Part shown: in pieces, positions 39,445 to 49,122 of the stretch | How the letters are laid out: the number at the start of each line of letters is the position of its first letter | How positions within the stretch are numbered: the stretch's first letter is position 1 | Made by a program: the position numbers and the translations under genes | Notes under the pieces: generated by a model | What the model was told of the DNA's origin: nothing | Seen by the model: only the letters and a program-made list of their open reading frames with translations | Databases searched by the model: none | From: Methanofollis ethanolicus | GTDB lineage: Archaea > Halobacteriota > Methanomicrobia > Methanomicrobiales > Methanofollaceae | Direction: 5' to 3' | Assembly (NCBI RefSeq): GCF_001571385.1 | Contig: NZ_BCNW01000001.1 | Location: 372,001-436,000, forward strand | DNA length: 64,000 bases

Positions 39445-41999
39445 CAGTTGATGGTTAATCCCTGCATGACGGCGTCCTCGGACACGTCAAAGGTCTGGCC
39501 GGTCCCGACGATCCGGTACGGCCCGGCCGCACGCACGTCATAGGGCGTGCCCGAGGTGGAATACGGCACCACGAACTCGCCGTTGATGCTCTCCTGCCTG
39601 TAGGTGAAGGTCCTTCCCGTGTTTGCGGTCAGGCTCACCTCGATCGTCCCCTCCCCTTTGATATGAGCGCCCGGGACGAACTCGAAGACCTTGACATATC
39701 TGATGTCCGGGGTCTTTGAGGAGTATGAGTTCTGGCTTGACTCATGGACGAGCCTGAAGTGCTGAAGTGCCGGTGCCTCGCTCCCGGCCATGGTAAGGTT
39801 GTTCTCGAGGCCGATGGTCCCGGCGTGCATCCCTGCCTGCGCCTTCGCGTTGTAGGCCTCCACCTTCGCCTGTGCGGTGTCCGCGTCCAGGATCGAGAGA
39901 TTCGTCATCACGGGCAGGCCGTAACCGGCCGCGGCGGCATCGGCGTACTCGGTGTAGTAGACCCGGTCTGATGCGGACATCGAGCCGTCGAAGTTATGGA
40001 GGCGTGAGGTCATCGTCTGGAAGTACGCGGGGGTGTAGATTCTGTGCTGTACGAGTGTGTCCTGGTCGGCAGGGACAAGCCAGGTCTGCTGGTAGGGCTG
40101 TGGCCCGGCCTTCGGGTCGAACCAGGTTGCCATCGCCCAGAACTTTCCGGTGTCCATCATGGTGTCGGTGATCACGTACCTGGTCCCGTCGTGTGTCAGG
40201 ATCTCAGCCGCCGTATCCTCGTTCTGCGCCATGAAGAATGCCGCCGAACCGTTCGGACCGGTGACCCCGTGCTGGAAGGGATTGCAGTTCGGGATGCGCT
40301 TGGCGAGGAAAGTAATGAAATGGCCATAGTCCCACCAGGTCATCACGCCATACGACTCGGCCGGGTACTGGAACGAGTCCTTTTCATAACTCTTGTAATA
40401 GTCAACGCCTGTATCAGGGGTATTGCTCCCCATCCATTCGAGTGTCTCGCGCCACTGCGGGTGCATGCCGCCGTAGGCAGACCCCTCCGCCATGGCAAGG
40501 CCTACCTGAAGGGAGGAGATGATGAAGAAGACCGAGAGAATGACGACGATGACGCTGCCGAGGAGCACCACGGGGTCGCTCCCTCCGGATGGTTTTTTCT
40601 CTTCTTTCCTGTTCTTCCCTGTTTTTTTATCGAGAGGTGCTGCGACCTCGGAGACACGGTGTGCGGCAACCTCCTGCCATCCGCGCTCAAGGACGAACCC
40701 GGCGAAAAGGCCGGCAAGGAGGGCGATGTTCACCGAAAGATAATACTCGTACCTGTTGTGCTGCCAGGTGGAGAGGAGGATGATCGCCGACCAGATCAGG
40801 ACGAAAAGGTAATCGACCCGGTGTTTCTGGAATATTCCATAGAGGAGGACGGCAAAACCGCCGGCCATCAGGAGCAACCCGACATTGAAGGTATACCAGG
40901 CGGCCTCGATGCTCCAGGGCATCGCCTCCTCGACTGTGTTGGCCTCGGCCGACTGGCCGAAGAAGGCGAAGAAGTTCCCGATGAGGACGTCGAAGAGTGC
41001 CGGGGCTGCGACCTTGAGGAGAATGGCGACAACCATGCCGATGGTGGCGAGGATGACCGGGTAGATGTATGCCGGTTTGTCCCGCGTCGCCCGTGCCAGG
41101 GCATAGAGCGCCCAGCTCCCGATGATGATTGCAAGATAGGCGAGCACGTGCCCCGGCGTGTACCGGGCGAGACCGAGGCCTTCATGCTGGAACCCGAAGA
41201 GGAAGAGCCCGATGATCGCGACGGCAAAGACCACGGTGTTGATGACGGCGAGGTTCCAGGTCTCCTTCTTCTCCCATGTGTCGATGAGGTACTGGAAGAG
41301 TGTGTAGACGGCGACGATCATCGCAAGCAGGATCATCGTCGGCATCACGAAGAGGCCGAGGAGATAGGCGACACCGGCAAAGATTCCCAGTATCGCCGGC
41401 TTCTTCAGGCCATTCGGAGAGGAGAGGTCGATCTTTTCGGCATGCACTGCTTTAATGGCGACGATATACGCGAGCACGAAGAGGGTCGAGAAGAGCACCT
41501 CCGCGATGTGATGGTCGACGAAGCCGAAGAGAGATCGGTACAGGAAGTGCCCCGATACGACAGCCGTAAAGCCCGCAGCAAGGAGGCCGGTCTTCCAGTC
41601 AGAAAGCCTCCTCCCGAGAAGGTAGACCAGGGGGACCATGGCGGCACCCATCAACGGGGGGACGATGGCGCCGACGAACATGATCTCTGGCCGCGTCGTC
41701 GCCCCGACAAGGATCGCGAGGGCTGCGATGATCGTCGGGAAGAGGGGACCCCAGTAGATGATATCTCCCTGGGGGTACAGGGTCATGGGGTCGAACCATG
41801 CATAGGCGAGGCCGTTGGCGGTGAGCGCCTCGACCTGCCTCATGTTATACCAGGGGTCGATTCCCTGGAGGTCAACCTCTCCCCCGGCAGTCAGGCCCGC
41901 CATCGGGATGAGGCGGACCCAGAGTGCAAAGAGAGAGAAGATGATGATGAATCCTGCTATAAGCCAGGTATTTCTGTCCTTGAGATCAAATGATGGCAT
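39444..41999 (-). CDS. aglB: Oligosaccharyltransferase AglB (STT3 family)
   Basis: 851 aa. About 13 transmembrane helices, the first catalytic loop GIDPWYNMRQ near residue 46, VDHHIAE near 161, the acceptor-binding WWDYGHF at 555-561, and a DK/MI-type motif (DTMMDTGKF). The C-terminal 300 residues form an extracellular beta-rich domain. It transfers lipid-linked glycans to Asn-x-Ser/Thr of surface proteins. Placed directly beside the sugar-synthesis genes. Confidence 0.95.
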   Translation of the reverse strand: MPSFDLKDRNTWLIAGFIIIFSLFALWVRLIPMAGLTAGGEVDLQGIDPWYNMRQVEALTANGLAYAWFDPMTLYPQGDIIYWGPLFPTIIAALAILVGATTRPEIMFVGAIVPPLMGAAMVPLVYLLGRRLSDWKTGLLAAGFTAVVSGHFLYRSLFGFVDHHIAEVLFSTLFVLAYIVAIKAVHAEKIDLSSPNGLKKPAILGIFAGVAYLLGLFVMPTMILLAMIVAVYTLFQYLIDTWEKKETWNLAVINTVVFAVAIIGLFLFGFQHEGLGLARYTPGHVLAYLAIIIGSWALYALARATRDKPAYIYPVILATIGMVVAILLKVAAPALFDVLIGNFFAFFGQSAEANTVEEAMPWSIEAAWYTFNVGLLLMAGGFAVLLYGIFQKHRVDYLFVLIWSAIILLSTWQHNRYEYYLSVNIALLAGLFAGFVLERGWQEVAAHRVSEVAAPLDKKTGKNRKEEKKPSGGSDPVVLLGSVIVVILSVFFIISSLQVGLAMAEGSAYGGMHPQWRETLEWMGSNTPDTGVDYYKSYEKDSFQYPAESYGVMTWWDYGHFITFLAKRIPNCNPFQHGVTGPNGSAAFFMAQNEDTAAEILTHDGTRYVITDTMMDTGKFWAMATWFDPKAGPQPYQQTWLVPADQDTLVQHRIYTPAYFQTMTSRLHNFDGSMSASDRVYYTEYADAAAAGYGLPVMTNLSILDADTAQAKVEAYNAKAQAGMHAGTIGLENNLTMAGSEAPALQHFRLVHESSQNSYSSKTPDIRYVKVFEFVPGAHIKGEGTIEVSLTANTGRTFTYRQESINGEFVVPYSTSGTPYDVRAAGPYRIVGTGQTFDVSEDAVMQGLTIN

Positions 42000-42086
42000 T
42001 ACACACTCCTGTTATGTCTGTTTCACTGTGGATGATTAATATATTGAGTCGATATGGTTCTGGAATATTTATGCTGCTCGTGATTT

Positions 42087-43223
42087 TCAGCCGACAAGTT
42101 CCTTCAGCACTTTTTCCATCTCTGCCGCCCGCCTCTTCCAGCTGAACTGTTCGGCGTCGATGGAGAATGAGGTACAGTGATCGATCTTCTCCTCGACGAG
42201 ACTGATGAACTCTTCGTTGTTGCGGTAGATGGAGAGGTGGTCCCCCCCGATCTGTTCCATATCCGGGATGGGCCGGGAGAGGATCGGTTTCGCGCAGGCT
42301 GAATACTCGAAGAACTTGTTCGGGAGGGCGATGTTTGCCCACTGCGGGGGAGACAGGGGGATGGTGCAGACGTCCATGGCCGCGATGTAGCCGGGCAGGT
42401 CTGTGTGCTCCACTGTCCCGGTGAAGGTGACGTGGTCTCTGAGGCCGAGGGAGATGGCCCCGGTTTTCAGGTCATCGAGGTACCCGGTGAAGAGAGATCC
42501 TCCGACGACAAGGAGGTGGACGTTGCCGTGACGGCTACGGATCGCAGGGAGGAGCCTGATGAGGTTGTCGATAGCGTACCAGCGTTCGACAGACCCGGCA
42601 AAACCAATGACGAACTCCTCTTCCCCGATGCCGAGGCGCTTTCGCATCTTCGAACCGTCCATCGGCCTGAAGATCTCGGTGTTGACACCGTTCGTGATCA
42701 CTCCGGCCTCGTAGCCATGGCCCTGGAGTTGTCGGGCCAGGGAGGGGGAGACGGTCGTGATCCGGTCACTGTGGTCGAGGTTGTAGCGTGTGATCGCCCA
42801 GACCCCGTCGCGGATGACGCGTCTGGCAAGGGGGTTCGTATAATAGGCTGCGGCAGAGTCAGGGAACCAGTCCTTCAGGTCGAAAAGCACAGGAACCCCT
42901 GCCTTCTTTGCCTCCCTGATCACTGCGGTGCCGGCGAGCACCTGAGCGGCGACGACAACGTCGATCCCCTCGTCTCTGATGATCCTCCTCATCACGGTGG
43001 CATGATACGGGGCGTTGAGGGTGTAGTGGAGGAGCGGGCTTTTGAGGGGGAACATCGTCGCCTCATGGACATGGAGGCGTGTCTCTCTCTCCTTGCCGTC
43101 GCTCACGTGAAAGTGGGGAACATGCACCTCGTGTCTTTTTGCCAGTTCCTCGAAGATGTAGTGGTGGCGGGAGGGGACCGGGTGGTGGATGTAGTCCTGT
43201 GTGGAGACGAGGAGGATCTTCAT
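42087..43223 (-). CDS. Glycosyltransferase family 4-type (GT-B fold)
   Basis: 378 aa. N-terminal donor-independent half with HEVHVPHFHV, then ITNGVNTEIFRPMDG at the domain border, the C-terminal IGFAGSVERWYAIDNL and VHLLVVGGS, and the nucleotide-binding PNKFFEYSACAKPILSRPIPD with its Glu. It probably adds a sugar to the lipid-linked AglB glycan. Start and end abut the dehydrogenase gene (9-base gap). Donor sugar unknown; the UDP-diacetamido-glucuronate made next door is a candidate. Confidence 0.85.
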   Translation of the reverse strand: MKILLVSTQDYIHHPVPSRHHYIFEELAKRHEVHVPHFHVSDGKERETRLHVHEATMFPLKSPLLHYTLNAPYHATVMRRIIRDEGIDVVVAAQVLAGTAVIREAKKAGVPVLFDLKDWFPDSAAAYYTNPLARRVIRDGVWAITRYNLDHSDRITTVSPSLARQLQGHGYEAGVITNGVNTEIFRPMDGSKMRKRLGIGEEEFVIGFAGSVERWYAIDNLIRLLPAIRSRHGNVHLLVVGGSLFTGYLDDLKTGAISLGLRDHVTFTGTVEHTDLPGYIAAMDVCTIPLSPPQWANIALPNKFFEYSACAKPILSRPIPDMEQIGGDHLSIYRNNEEFISLVEEKIDHCTSFSIDAEQFSWKRRAAEMEKVLKELVG

Positions 43224-43232
43224 GGTCTCTCC

Positions 43233-44681
43233 TCAGTCCCGGAGGTCGTGGCCGTTTTTGTCGCCCCTGCCGATGCTGCGGTACGTGAAACCCGCGTCGA
43301 TCCAGGCATCCGGCTCGACGACATTCCGGCCGTCGACGACCGCCGGGTGGGGGCAGGCGCAGAGCGCCTTTACTTCTGCCGGCACGAGTCTCCTGTACTC
43401 CTTGTGTCCGGCAAAGATGGCGACCGCATCCGCGCCGCTGAGTACCGCTTCAAGATCCTTCGACAATCCCGGCGGCACGTCGGGTGCGGTTTCCGGGTCG
43501 ACCCAGGGGTCGTGGACGCGGACCTCCGCGCCTGCGGCCGTCGCCGCCTCGTAGAAGGGTTCTGCCGGTGTGTTCCTCGCGTCGTCCGAGTCGTTGATGA
43601 AGGCCCAGCCGAGGAGGGCGATCTTCGCGCCCTTCAGGGTCTTGCCCGCCTGTTTGAGTGCAGACTCTGTAAGATGGAGCATGTGCGTCGGCATGAAGTC
43701 GTTGATGCCGCGGGCGAGGGTGTACAGGGACTCTCGGCCCTCGGGGAAGTCGAGTGCATCCGGCCCGAGTTGTTGCACGCCGCGTTCGAGATGGTAGGTG
43801 TCCTTGGTGAGGCAGTGACCGCCGACGCCTGCGCCCGGCCAGAGGACGGCGCGGGTGATCCCCTCGCCCTTGAGGGAGGCGACGCCGGCACGCACGTCGT
43901 AGACATTGATGCCCATCGCCTCGCAGTACAGAGCGAGCTGGTTGACGGCGGCGATCTGGAGGTCGCGGAAAGTGTTCTCCGCGGTCTTCGTCACCTCGGC
44001 GGCGGTGGCGGTCATCGGGATGACGTGTCCTGTGGTGAGGACGGGCGAGTAGAGTTCGACGGCCCGGCGGGTGGAAACGTCGTCGATGCCGCCGACGATG
44101 CGGTCGTGCTCGCGGATGTTCTTGAGCAACCTTCCGACCATCACCCTCTCGGGTGCGTGGGCGAGGGCGAAGTCCTCGCCTGCGACGAGGCCCGACTCCT
44201 CTTCCAGGATCTCGCGGGCCATTCCTGCAGTCGTCCCCGGCGTGATCGTCGATTCGAGCACGACGAGGGTGCCGGGCGTGAGGTATCTCCCGACATTCCT
44301 GATCCCCGCGATGAGAGGGGTGAAGTCGGGGAGGAGGTCTTTCTTGTCCGCAAACGGCGTCTGGATGGCGAGCGTCACCGCGTCGCACTCGGCGATCTTC
44401 GAGAAGTCGGGGGTACACTCAAATTTTCCGGCTGAGACGACCTTCTGGAGGAGGTCTTCGAGCCCGGGCTCCTCGCCCTTCAGGGGCGACTCGCCCCGGT
44501 TCAGCATCTCAATTTTGTAGCCAGACGAGGGGGAGTCTCTCTGGAAGCCGTAGACATGCTCGAATGCCGGGGCATCGGCGAAGAGCACCGCCGCGGGGAT
44601 GCCCACATAGCCCATGCCGATGACGCCGACCCGCCGGATCGGGCCTTTCCGTGCTATGATCGATGAGAGTCTGTCTTTCAT
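43233..44681 (-). CDS. UDP-sugar 6-dehydrogenase (UDP-GlcNAc/ManNAc type)
   Basis: 482 aa from ATG 44681. NAD site GVIGMGYVGIPAAVLFA, then LVVLESTITPGTTAGM, VMVGRLLKNIREHDRIVGG, TAENTFRDLQIAAVNQLALY and catalytic Cys in GVGGHCLTKDTYHLE. It oxidises C6 of a UDP-N-acetylhexosamine to the uronic acid. Taken with the next three genes it is the first step toward UDP-GlcNAc(3NAc)A. The frame beyond 44681 is a shadow. Confidence 0.9.
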   Translation of the reverse strand: MKDRLSSIIARKGPIRRVGVIGMGYVGIPAAVLFADAPAFEHVYGFQRDSPSSGYKIEMLNRGESPLKGEEPGLEDLLQKVVSAGKFECTPDFSKIAECDAVTLAIQTPFADKKDLLPDFTPLIAGIRNVGRYLTPGTLVVLESTITPGTTAGMAREILEEESGLVAGEDFALAHAPERVMVGRLLKNIREHDRIVGGIDDVSTRRAVELYSPVLTTGHVIPMTATAAEVTKTAENTFRDLQIAAVNQLALYCEAMGINVYDVRAGVASLKGEGITRAVLWPGAGVGGHCLTKDTYHLERGVQQLGPDALDFPEGRESLYTLARGINDFMPTHMLHLTESALKQAGKTLKGAKIALLGWAFINDSDDARNTPAEPFYEAATAAGAEVRVHDPWVDPETAPDVPPGLSKDLEAVLSGADAVAIFAGHKEYRRLVPAEVKALCACPHPAVVDGRNVVEPDAWIDAGFTYRSIGRGDKNGHDLRD

Positions 44682-44751
44682 GGTGATCCCGGAACCTGAA
44701 TGAATATGTGCGTGCAGGGATAAAGTAGCCAGCGGTCGAGGAAAAAAGGGA

Positions 44752-45663
44752 TCAGATGGAGAGGCTGCCCCTGATCTCCTCGCAGATCCTGAGGTTTTCA
44801 AGCCCCTCTGCCGGCGATACCGGGAAGGGCGTGCCGTCGCGTGCCGCCCTGACAAAAGTCTGGAGTTCGATCTTCAGGGGCTCGACCTTGTTCACGAGCA
44901 CCTTCTCGATGATGTTCTCCTGGCGGTACAGCCCGTTTTCCTGGCCGTATGCGCCGGGTTTCCGGTAGACATAGACCTCCTGGGTCATGAAGTCGCCCTC
45001 GATCGTCAGGTCCTCCTCCTCGACATAGATCGTCCTGACCTTCTTCGAGGACTTCCTGCTTGCGGAGAGATAGACCGGCGTCGTCCCGAAGGTGAGGAGC
45101 GCCCCTGCGATGTCGGCGGTGCCGCTGCTCCTGAGGGTGTACGGGCCGTTGAAGAGGGCGTGGAAGACGATGTCGATGTCGTGGATCATCAGGTCCTCGA
45201 CGACAGAGGACCCGGTCACCCGTGCCGATGCCGGGTTGTGCCGTGAGATCTGGACATAGAGGGGATCTTTGACGAGCCTTTTCACCTCGTCGACGACCGG
45301 GTTGAAGCGCTCGATGTGGCCGACGCCGACGGTGATGTCGTCCGGGATCAGGCCGAGGAGTTGCTTCCCCTCCTCGGCGGTGAGGCAGATCGGCTTTTCG
45401 ATGAGGGTGTGCACCCCGGCCCCGATGACCTGTCCTGCCGTCGAAAAGTGGTACGGCGTCGGGACGCAGACCGAGATGCACTCGGCCTTCCGCAGGAGTT
45501 CGTCCATCGAGTGGCAGACCTCGGCGTCGTTCGCGGCTGCGACTCTCTCTGCGGCCGCCGCATCGAGGTCGTAGACATAGGTCGTGCCGACCTCTTTCAA
45601 CTCGGTGTAGACCCGCACATGGTTCCTGCCCATCGTGCCGGTGCCGATGACGCCTGCGTCCAT
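44752..45663 (-). CDS. Gfo/Idh/MocA-family sugar 3-dehydrogenase (WbpB-like)
   Basis: 303 aa. Rossmann start AGVIGTGTMGRNHVRVYTEL, CVPTPYH and the EKPI motif with its Lys, followed by GHIERFNPVVDEVKRL. In the WbpB pathway this enzyme oxidises C3 of UDP-GlcNAcA before transamination. The stop of the aminotransferase gene and this start abut exactly. Cytoplasmic. Confidence 0.85.
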   Translation of the reverse strand: MDAGVIGTGTMGRNHVRVYTELKEVGTTYVYDLDAAAAERVAAANDAEVCHSMDELLRKAECISVCVPTPYHFSTAGQVIGAGVHTLIEKPICLTAEEGKQLLGLIPDDITVGVGHIERFNPVVDEVKRLVKDPLYVQISRHNPASARVTGSSVVEDLMIHDIDIVFHALFNGPYTLRSSGTADIAGALLTFGTTPVYLSASRKSSKKVRTIYVEEEDLTIEGDFMTQEVYVYRKPGAYGQENGLYRQENIIEKVLVNKVEPLKIELQTFVRAARDGTPFPVSPAEGLENLRICEEIRGSLSI

Positions 45664-46749
45664 CTAGATCACCTCGTTGATCGCATCGCAGATGTACGCC
45701 CTCTCCTCGTCGGTCACTGCCGGGTGGACGGGGATGGAGAAGACGGATGCTGCAAGCGACTCGGCGACCGGGCAGGAGGCATTCAGGCCTGCAAAGACGG
45801 GCTGGCGGTTGAGCGGGACAGGGTAGTGGACTGCGGTCCCGATCCCCTTCTCCCGGAGACGGGCCATGAACGCGTCCCGTGAGAGGGCCGCCTCTTCGGT
45901 CACCCGCAACACGTACTGGTGGTAGACATGGGTCATGCCCTCTGCCACGGGCGGGGTGAGGATGCCGGGTGCGCGGATGTGACCGTCATAGTATGCGGCG
46001 GTCTCCTGCCGGCGCCTGTTGAAACCGTCGAGTTTCGAGAGTTGCACGAGGCCGATCGCAGCGGCTATGTCGGTGAGACGGTAGTTGTAGCCGAGTTCGG
46101 TGTGGAGGTACTTGTCTGACTGGCCGTGGTTGATGACCCGGCGGAGGCGGGCGTCGTAGTCGTCCGAGGACGTCGTGACCATGCCACCCTCGCCTGTCGC
46201 CATGTTCTTCGTTGCATAGAAGGAGAAACAGGCGAGGTCGCCGAGCGACCCGGCCCTCTGTCCACGGTATTCGGCGCCATGGGCCTGGGCGGCGTCCTCG
46301 ATGAAGACGAGGTGGCGGTCGTCGCAGACCTCCCGGATAGCCCCGACGTCGCAGGGCTGGCCGTACAGGTGGACGCCGATCACGGCCTTTGTCCGCGGCG
46401 TGACGAGATCTTCAACGGAGGCCGGGTCGATGGTGAAGAGTGCGGGGTCGACGTCGGCGAAGACGGGCGTTGCGCCGCACATCAAGACGGACGACGCCGT
46501 CGCAAAGAAGGTGAAGGCCGGGACGATCACCTCGTCGCCCGGGCCGACGCCTGCCGCGAGCAGGGCGGCATGGAGGGCGGCCGTGCCTGAGTTGACGGCG
46601 ACGGCGTGCCTGGCCCCGCAATATCTGGCGAACTGTTCTTCGAACATAGCCGTGCGGCCGCCCTGTGCGATCATGCCTGATGCAAGGACCGCCGTCACGG
46701 CGTCCGCTTCCTCAGCCCCGAGAAGGGGGCGTGCGATCGGGATCGTCAT
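45664..46749 (-). CDS. DegT/DnrJ/EryC1-family sugar aminotransferase (WbpE-like)
   Basis: 361 aa from ATG 46749. PLP-binding motifs: NSGTAALHAALLAAG, FIEDAAQAHGAEYRG and the Schiff-base Lys in SFYATKNMATGEGG. It puts an amino group on C3 of the keto-sugar from the neighbouring dehydrogenase, using glutamate. Overlaps the acetyltransferase end by a base or two. Family call firm, position specificity inferred from context. Confidence 0.88.
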   Translation of the reverse strand: MTIPIARPLLGAEEADAVTAVLASGMIAQGGRTAMFEEQFARYCGARHAVAVNSGTAALHAALLAAGVGPGDEVIVPAFTFFATASSVLMCGATPVFADVDPALFTIDPASVEDLVTPRTKAVIGVHLYGQPCDVGAIREVCDDRHLVFIEDAAQAHGAEYRGQRAGSLGDLACFSFYATKNMATGEGGMVTTSSDDYDARLRRVINHGQSDKYLHTELGYNYRLTDIAAAIGLVQLSKLDGFNRRRQETAAYYDGHIRAPGILTPPVAEGMTHVYHQYVLRVTEEAALSRDAFMARLREKGIGTAVHYPVPLNRQPVFAGLNASCPVAESLAASVFSIPVHPAVTDEERAYICDAINEVI

Positions 46750-46750
46750 A

Positions 46751-47344
46751 TCAGTCGCGCATCCCTGCAGGAAGATCGACAAAGCGTGCCGGCGACCCGA
46801 TCGCCATCATCCTGGCGGGGACGTCATGGGTGACGACCGCGCCCGCGGCGACGAGCGCCCCCTCGCCGATCGTGATGCCCGGGAGGATCACCGCGCCGGC
46901 CCCGATCGAGACGCCGTCCCTCACCACCGGCCCCTGGAGGGGTGGCCTGCCCCGCGGCGGGTAGCGGTCGTTCGTCAGCACCGCGTTCGGGCCGATGAAG
47001 ACATTGTTCCCGATCATCGTGTTTGTCGGGATATAGACCATGCTCTGGAGGGAGACATGGCTCCCGAGGACGCAGTCGCCCTCGATCACGGCCGACGTGC
47101 CGACGGCGACATGGTCCCCGATCTTTGTCCTCTCCCTGATCAACACGTTATGCCCGCTCGAAAACTCGTCCCCGATCTCGACGTCGCAGTAGATGATCGT
47201 CCCCGACCTGAGGACGGCGTTCTTCCCGATGACGGTGCCGGGATACTCCTTCTGGTCTAACCTGTCCCGTGAGGGGAAACCGAGAGTCACCGGCTCGAAG
47301 ACGCGTGCGCCCTCTCCCATTCTGTTTATGCCATATTCTATCAT
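46751..47344 (-). CDS. Left-handed beta-helix N-acetyltransferase (WbpD-like)
   Basis: 197 aa from ATG 47344. Hexapeptide repeats run through most of the protein (IGKNAVLRSGTIIYCDVEIG, IGDHVAVGTSAVIEGD, IGNNVFIGPNAVLTND, then IGAGAVILPGITIGEGALVA). Such trimers acetylate the new 3-amino group with acetyl-CoA, giving UDP-2,3-diacetamido-glucuronate. Begins 4 bases inside the end of glmS. Confidence 0.88.
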   Translation of the reverse strand: MIEYGINRMGEGARVFEPVTLGFPSRDRLDQKEYPGTVIGKNAVLRSGTIIYCDVEIGDEFSSGHNVLIRERTKIGDHVAVGTSAVIEGDCVLGSHVSLQSMVYIPTNTMIGNNVFIGPNAVLTNDRYPPRGRPPLQGPVVRDGVSIGAGAVILPGITIGEGALVAAGAVVTHDVPARMMAIGSPARFVDLPAGMRD

Positions 47345-49080
47345 TCGACAGTCACACTCTTTGCCAGATTTCTTGGTTTGTCGATGTCCCTGTTTAAAGC
47401 ACATGCGGTGTGGTATGCGAGGAGCTGGAGGACGACCGAGACAGTGAGCACCTGGACCATCTGGTGGTCGTCGGGCACAGGGATGAAGACGTCGACGACC
47501 TGTTCCACCTCGGTGTCTCCTTCGATGCCGATGCCGATGATCGGTGCCCCCCTTGCCTTCATCTCCTTGACGTTGGAGAGCATCACGCCGTAGGTCCTGC
47601 CCGGCACGCAGATGGCGACGACCGGCGTTTCCGGCGAGAGCAGCGCGAAAGGCCCGTGCTTGAGTTCGCCTGCGGCATAACCCTCGGCATGGATGTACGA
47701 GATCTCCTTCATCTTCAGCGCCCCTTCGAGGGCGACCGGGTAGAAGACGCCCCGCCCGACATAGAACATCTCCTGCGCCTCAGATATTAATGCGACCGCT
47801 TTTCCGAGGGTGCAGGAGAGCACACGCTCGATAGAGCAGTTGGCATGGGCGAGGACGTCATCGAACTCCCTGTCGCACATTGCGTTCACCATCGCCATGA
47901 AGACCGCGAGTTGCGCGGTGAACGACTTGGTGGCGGCGACGCTGATCTCGGGGCCGGCGCACATGAAGAGGGTCCAGTCCGCCTTCCGTGTGATCGAACT
48001 CCCGAGAATGTTCGTGATCGCAAGGGCCGGGCAGTTGTGGGCCTTTGCCTGGTCGATCGCCGCAAGGGTGTCCGCGGTCTCTCCAGACTGGGAGACGGCG
48101 ATGACGAGTTCGCGGATGGGCGGGGCATAATATTTGAACTCGGAGGCGAGTTCGACATTGACCCTCTTTTTCCCGTAGTCCTCGGCAAGATAGCGGAAGA
48201 TGAGGGCGGCGTGGTATGACGTCCCGCAGGCCGCCACTGTCAGTTCGGGTGCGACCCTGACCATGGCAAGGCGACTGTCCCCTTCGAGGCCCTTGATGGT
48301 GTTGTAGAAGGCCTGGGGCTGCTCGTAGATCTCCTTGAGCATATAATGGGGGAACCCTCCTTTCTTCGCGTCGTCCACGCTCCAGGTGATATGATCGACC
48401 TGCCTCTCGACAGGCATTCCGTCATGGTAGACGTCGATCCGTGCGGGCGTGAGGGCGGCGATGTCCCCGTCTTCCAGGTAGACGGCCCTTTCTGTGTGGT
48501 CGAGAAGGGGGGTGATGTCTGAGGCGCAGAGCATCTCGCCGTCACCGATGCCGAGGACAAGGGGACTGCTTCTGCGGGCGGCGACGATCCGGGGGTCATT
48601 CTTTGCGAGGGCCAGGATCGCGTACGACCCTTCGAGGTGACGGACGGTCTCCGTGACCGCGGCGAGGAGGTCGCCTGTGTAATACTCCTCGATCAGGTGT
48701 GCGATCACCTCGGTGTCGGTCTCGCTCCTGAAGTGGTGCCCTTTCTCGGTGAGTTTTCTCCTGAGCAACGCGTAGTTCTCGATGATGCCGTTGTGGACGA
48801 CGGCGATCGAACCGCTACAGTCGGTGTGGGGGTGGGCGTTCTGCTCGTTGGGGACGCCGTGCGTCGCCCACCGGGTGTGGCCGATGCCGATGGTCCCGCT
48901 GAGCGCCGAGAGGTCGAGGTGGTTATCCGAGATCCTCCCGTTTCTTTTGACGACCCTGATGTCCCCGTTCTCTGTTGCGACACCGAAGGAGTCATAGCCC
49001 CGGTACTCCAGGCGCTTGAGGCCTTCGACGATCAGGGGCGCCGCGTCCCTCCAGCCGATATATCCTACTATCCCGCACAT
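47341..49080 (-). CDS. glmS: Glutamine-fructose-6-phosphate aminotransferase (isomerizing)
   Basis: 579 aa starting MCGIVGYIG, with the N-terminal nucleophile Cys2 after Met removal. The Ntn domain has HTRWATHG and NGIIENY; two SIS domains follow (ACGTSYHAALIFRYL, SQSGETADTLAAI), ending in the typical KSVTVE. It makes glucosamine-6-phosphate, entry to UDP-GlcNAc. The three codons upstream of 49080 are excluded because Cys must follow Met. Confidence 0.95.
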   Translation of the reverse strand: MCGIVGYIGWRDAAPLIVEGLKRLEYRGYDSFGVATENGDIRVVKRNGRISDNHLDLSALSGTIGIGHTRWATHGVPNEQNAHPHTDCSGSIAVVHNGIIENYALLRRKLTEKGHHFRSETDTEVIAHLIEEYYTGDLLAAVTETVRHLEGSYAILALAKNDPRIVAARRSSPLVLGIGDGEMLCASDITPLLDHTERAVYLEDGDIAALTPARIDVYHDGMPVERQVDHITWSVDDAKKGGFPHYMLKEIYEQPQAFYNTIKGLEGDSRLAMVRVAPELTVAACGTSYHAALIFRYLAEDYGKKRVNVELASEFKYYAPPIRELVIAVSQSGETADTLAAIDQAKAHNCPALAITNILGSSITRKADWTLFMCAGPEISVAATKSFTAQLAVFMAMVNAMCDREFDDVLAHANCSIERVLSCTLGKAVALISEAQEMFYVGRGVFYPVALEGALKMKEISYIHAEGYAAGELKHGPFALLSPETPVVAICVPGRTYGVMLSNVKEMKARGAPIIGIGIEGDTEVEQVVDVFIPVPDDHQMVQVLTVSVVLQLLAYHTACALNRDIDKPRNLAKSVTVE

Positions 49081-49122
49081 GGTCTTCACAAATCCGGCTA
49101 ACTCTGCTAATCTCCTGTGATC

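Noticed and set aside
40044-41993. 649-codon plus-strand frame
   Set aside because: Antisense to aglB, which has clear motifs. The translation is rich in Asp/Glu/Arg/Gly as expected of a GC-rich shadow.
42405-44435. 676-codon plus-strand frame
   Set aside because: Antisense to the glycosyltransferase and UDP-sugar dehydrogenase genes; spans two real genes and has no family resemblance.
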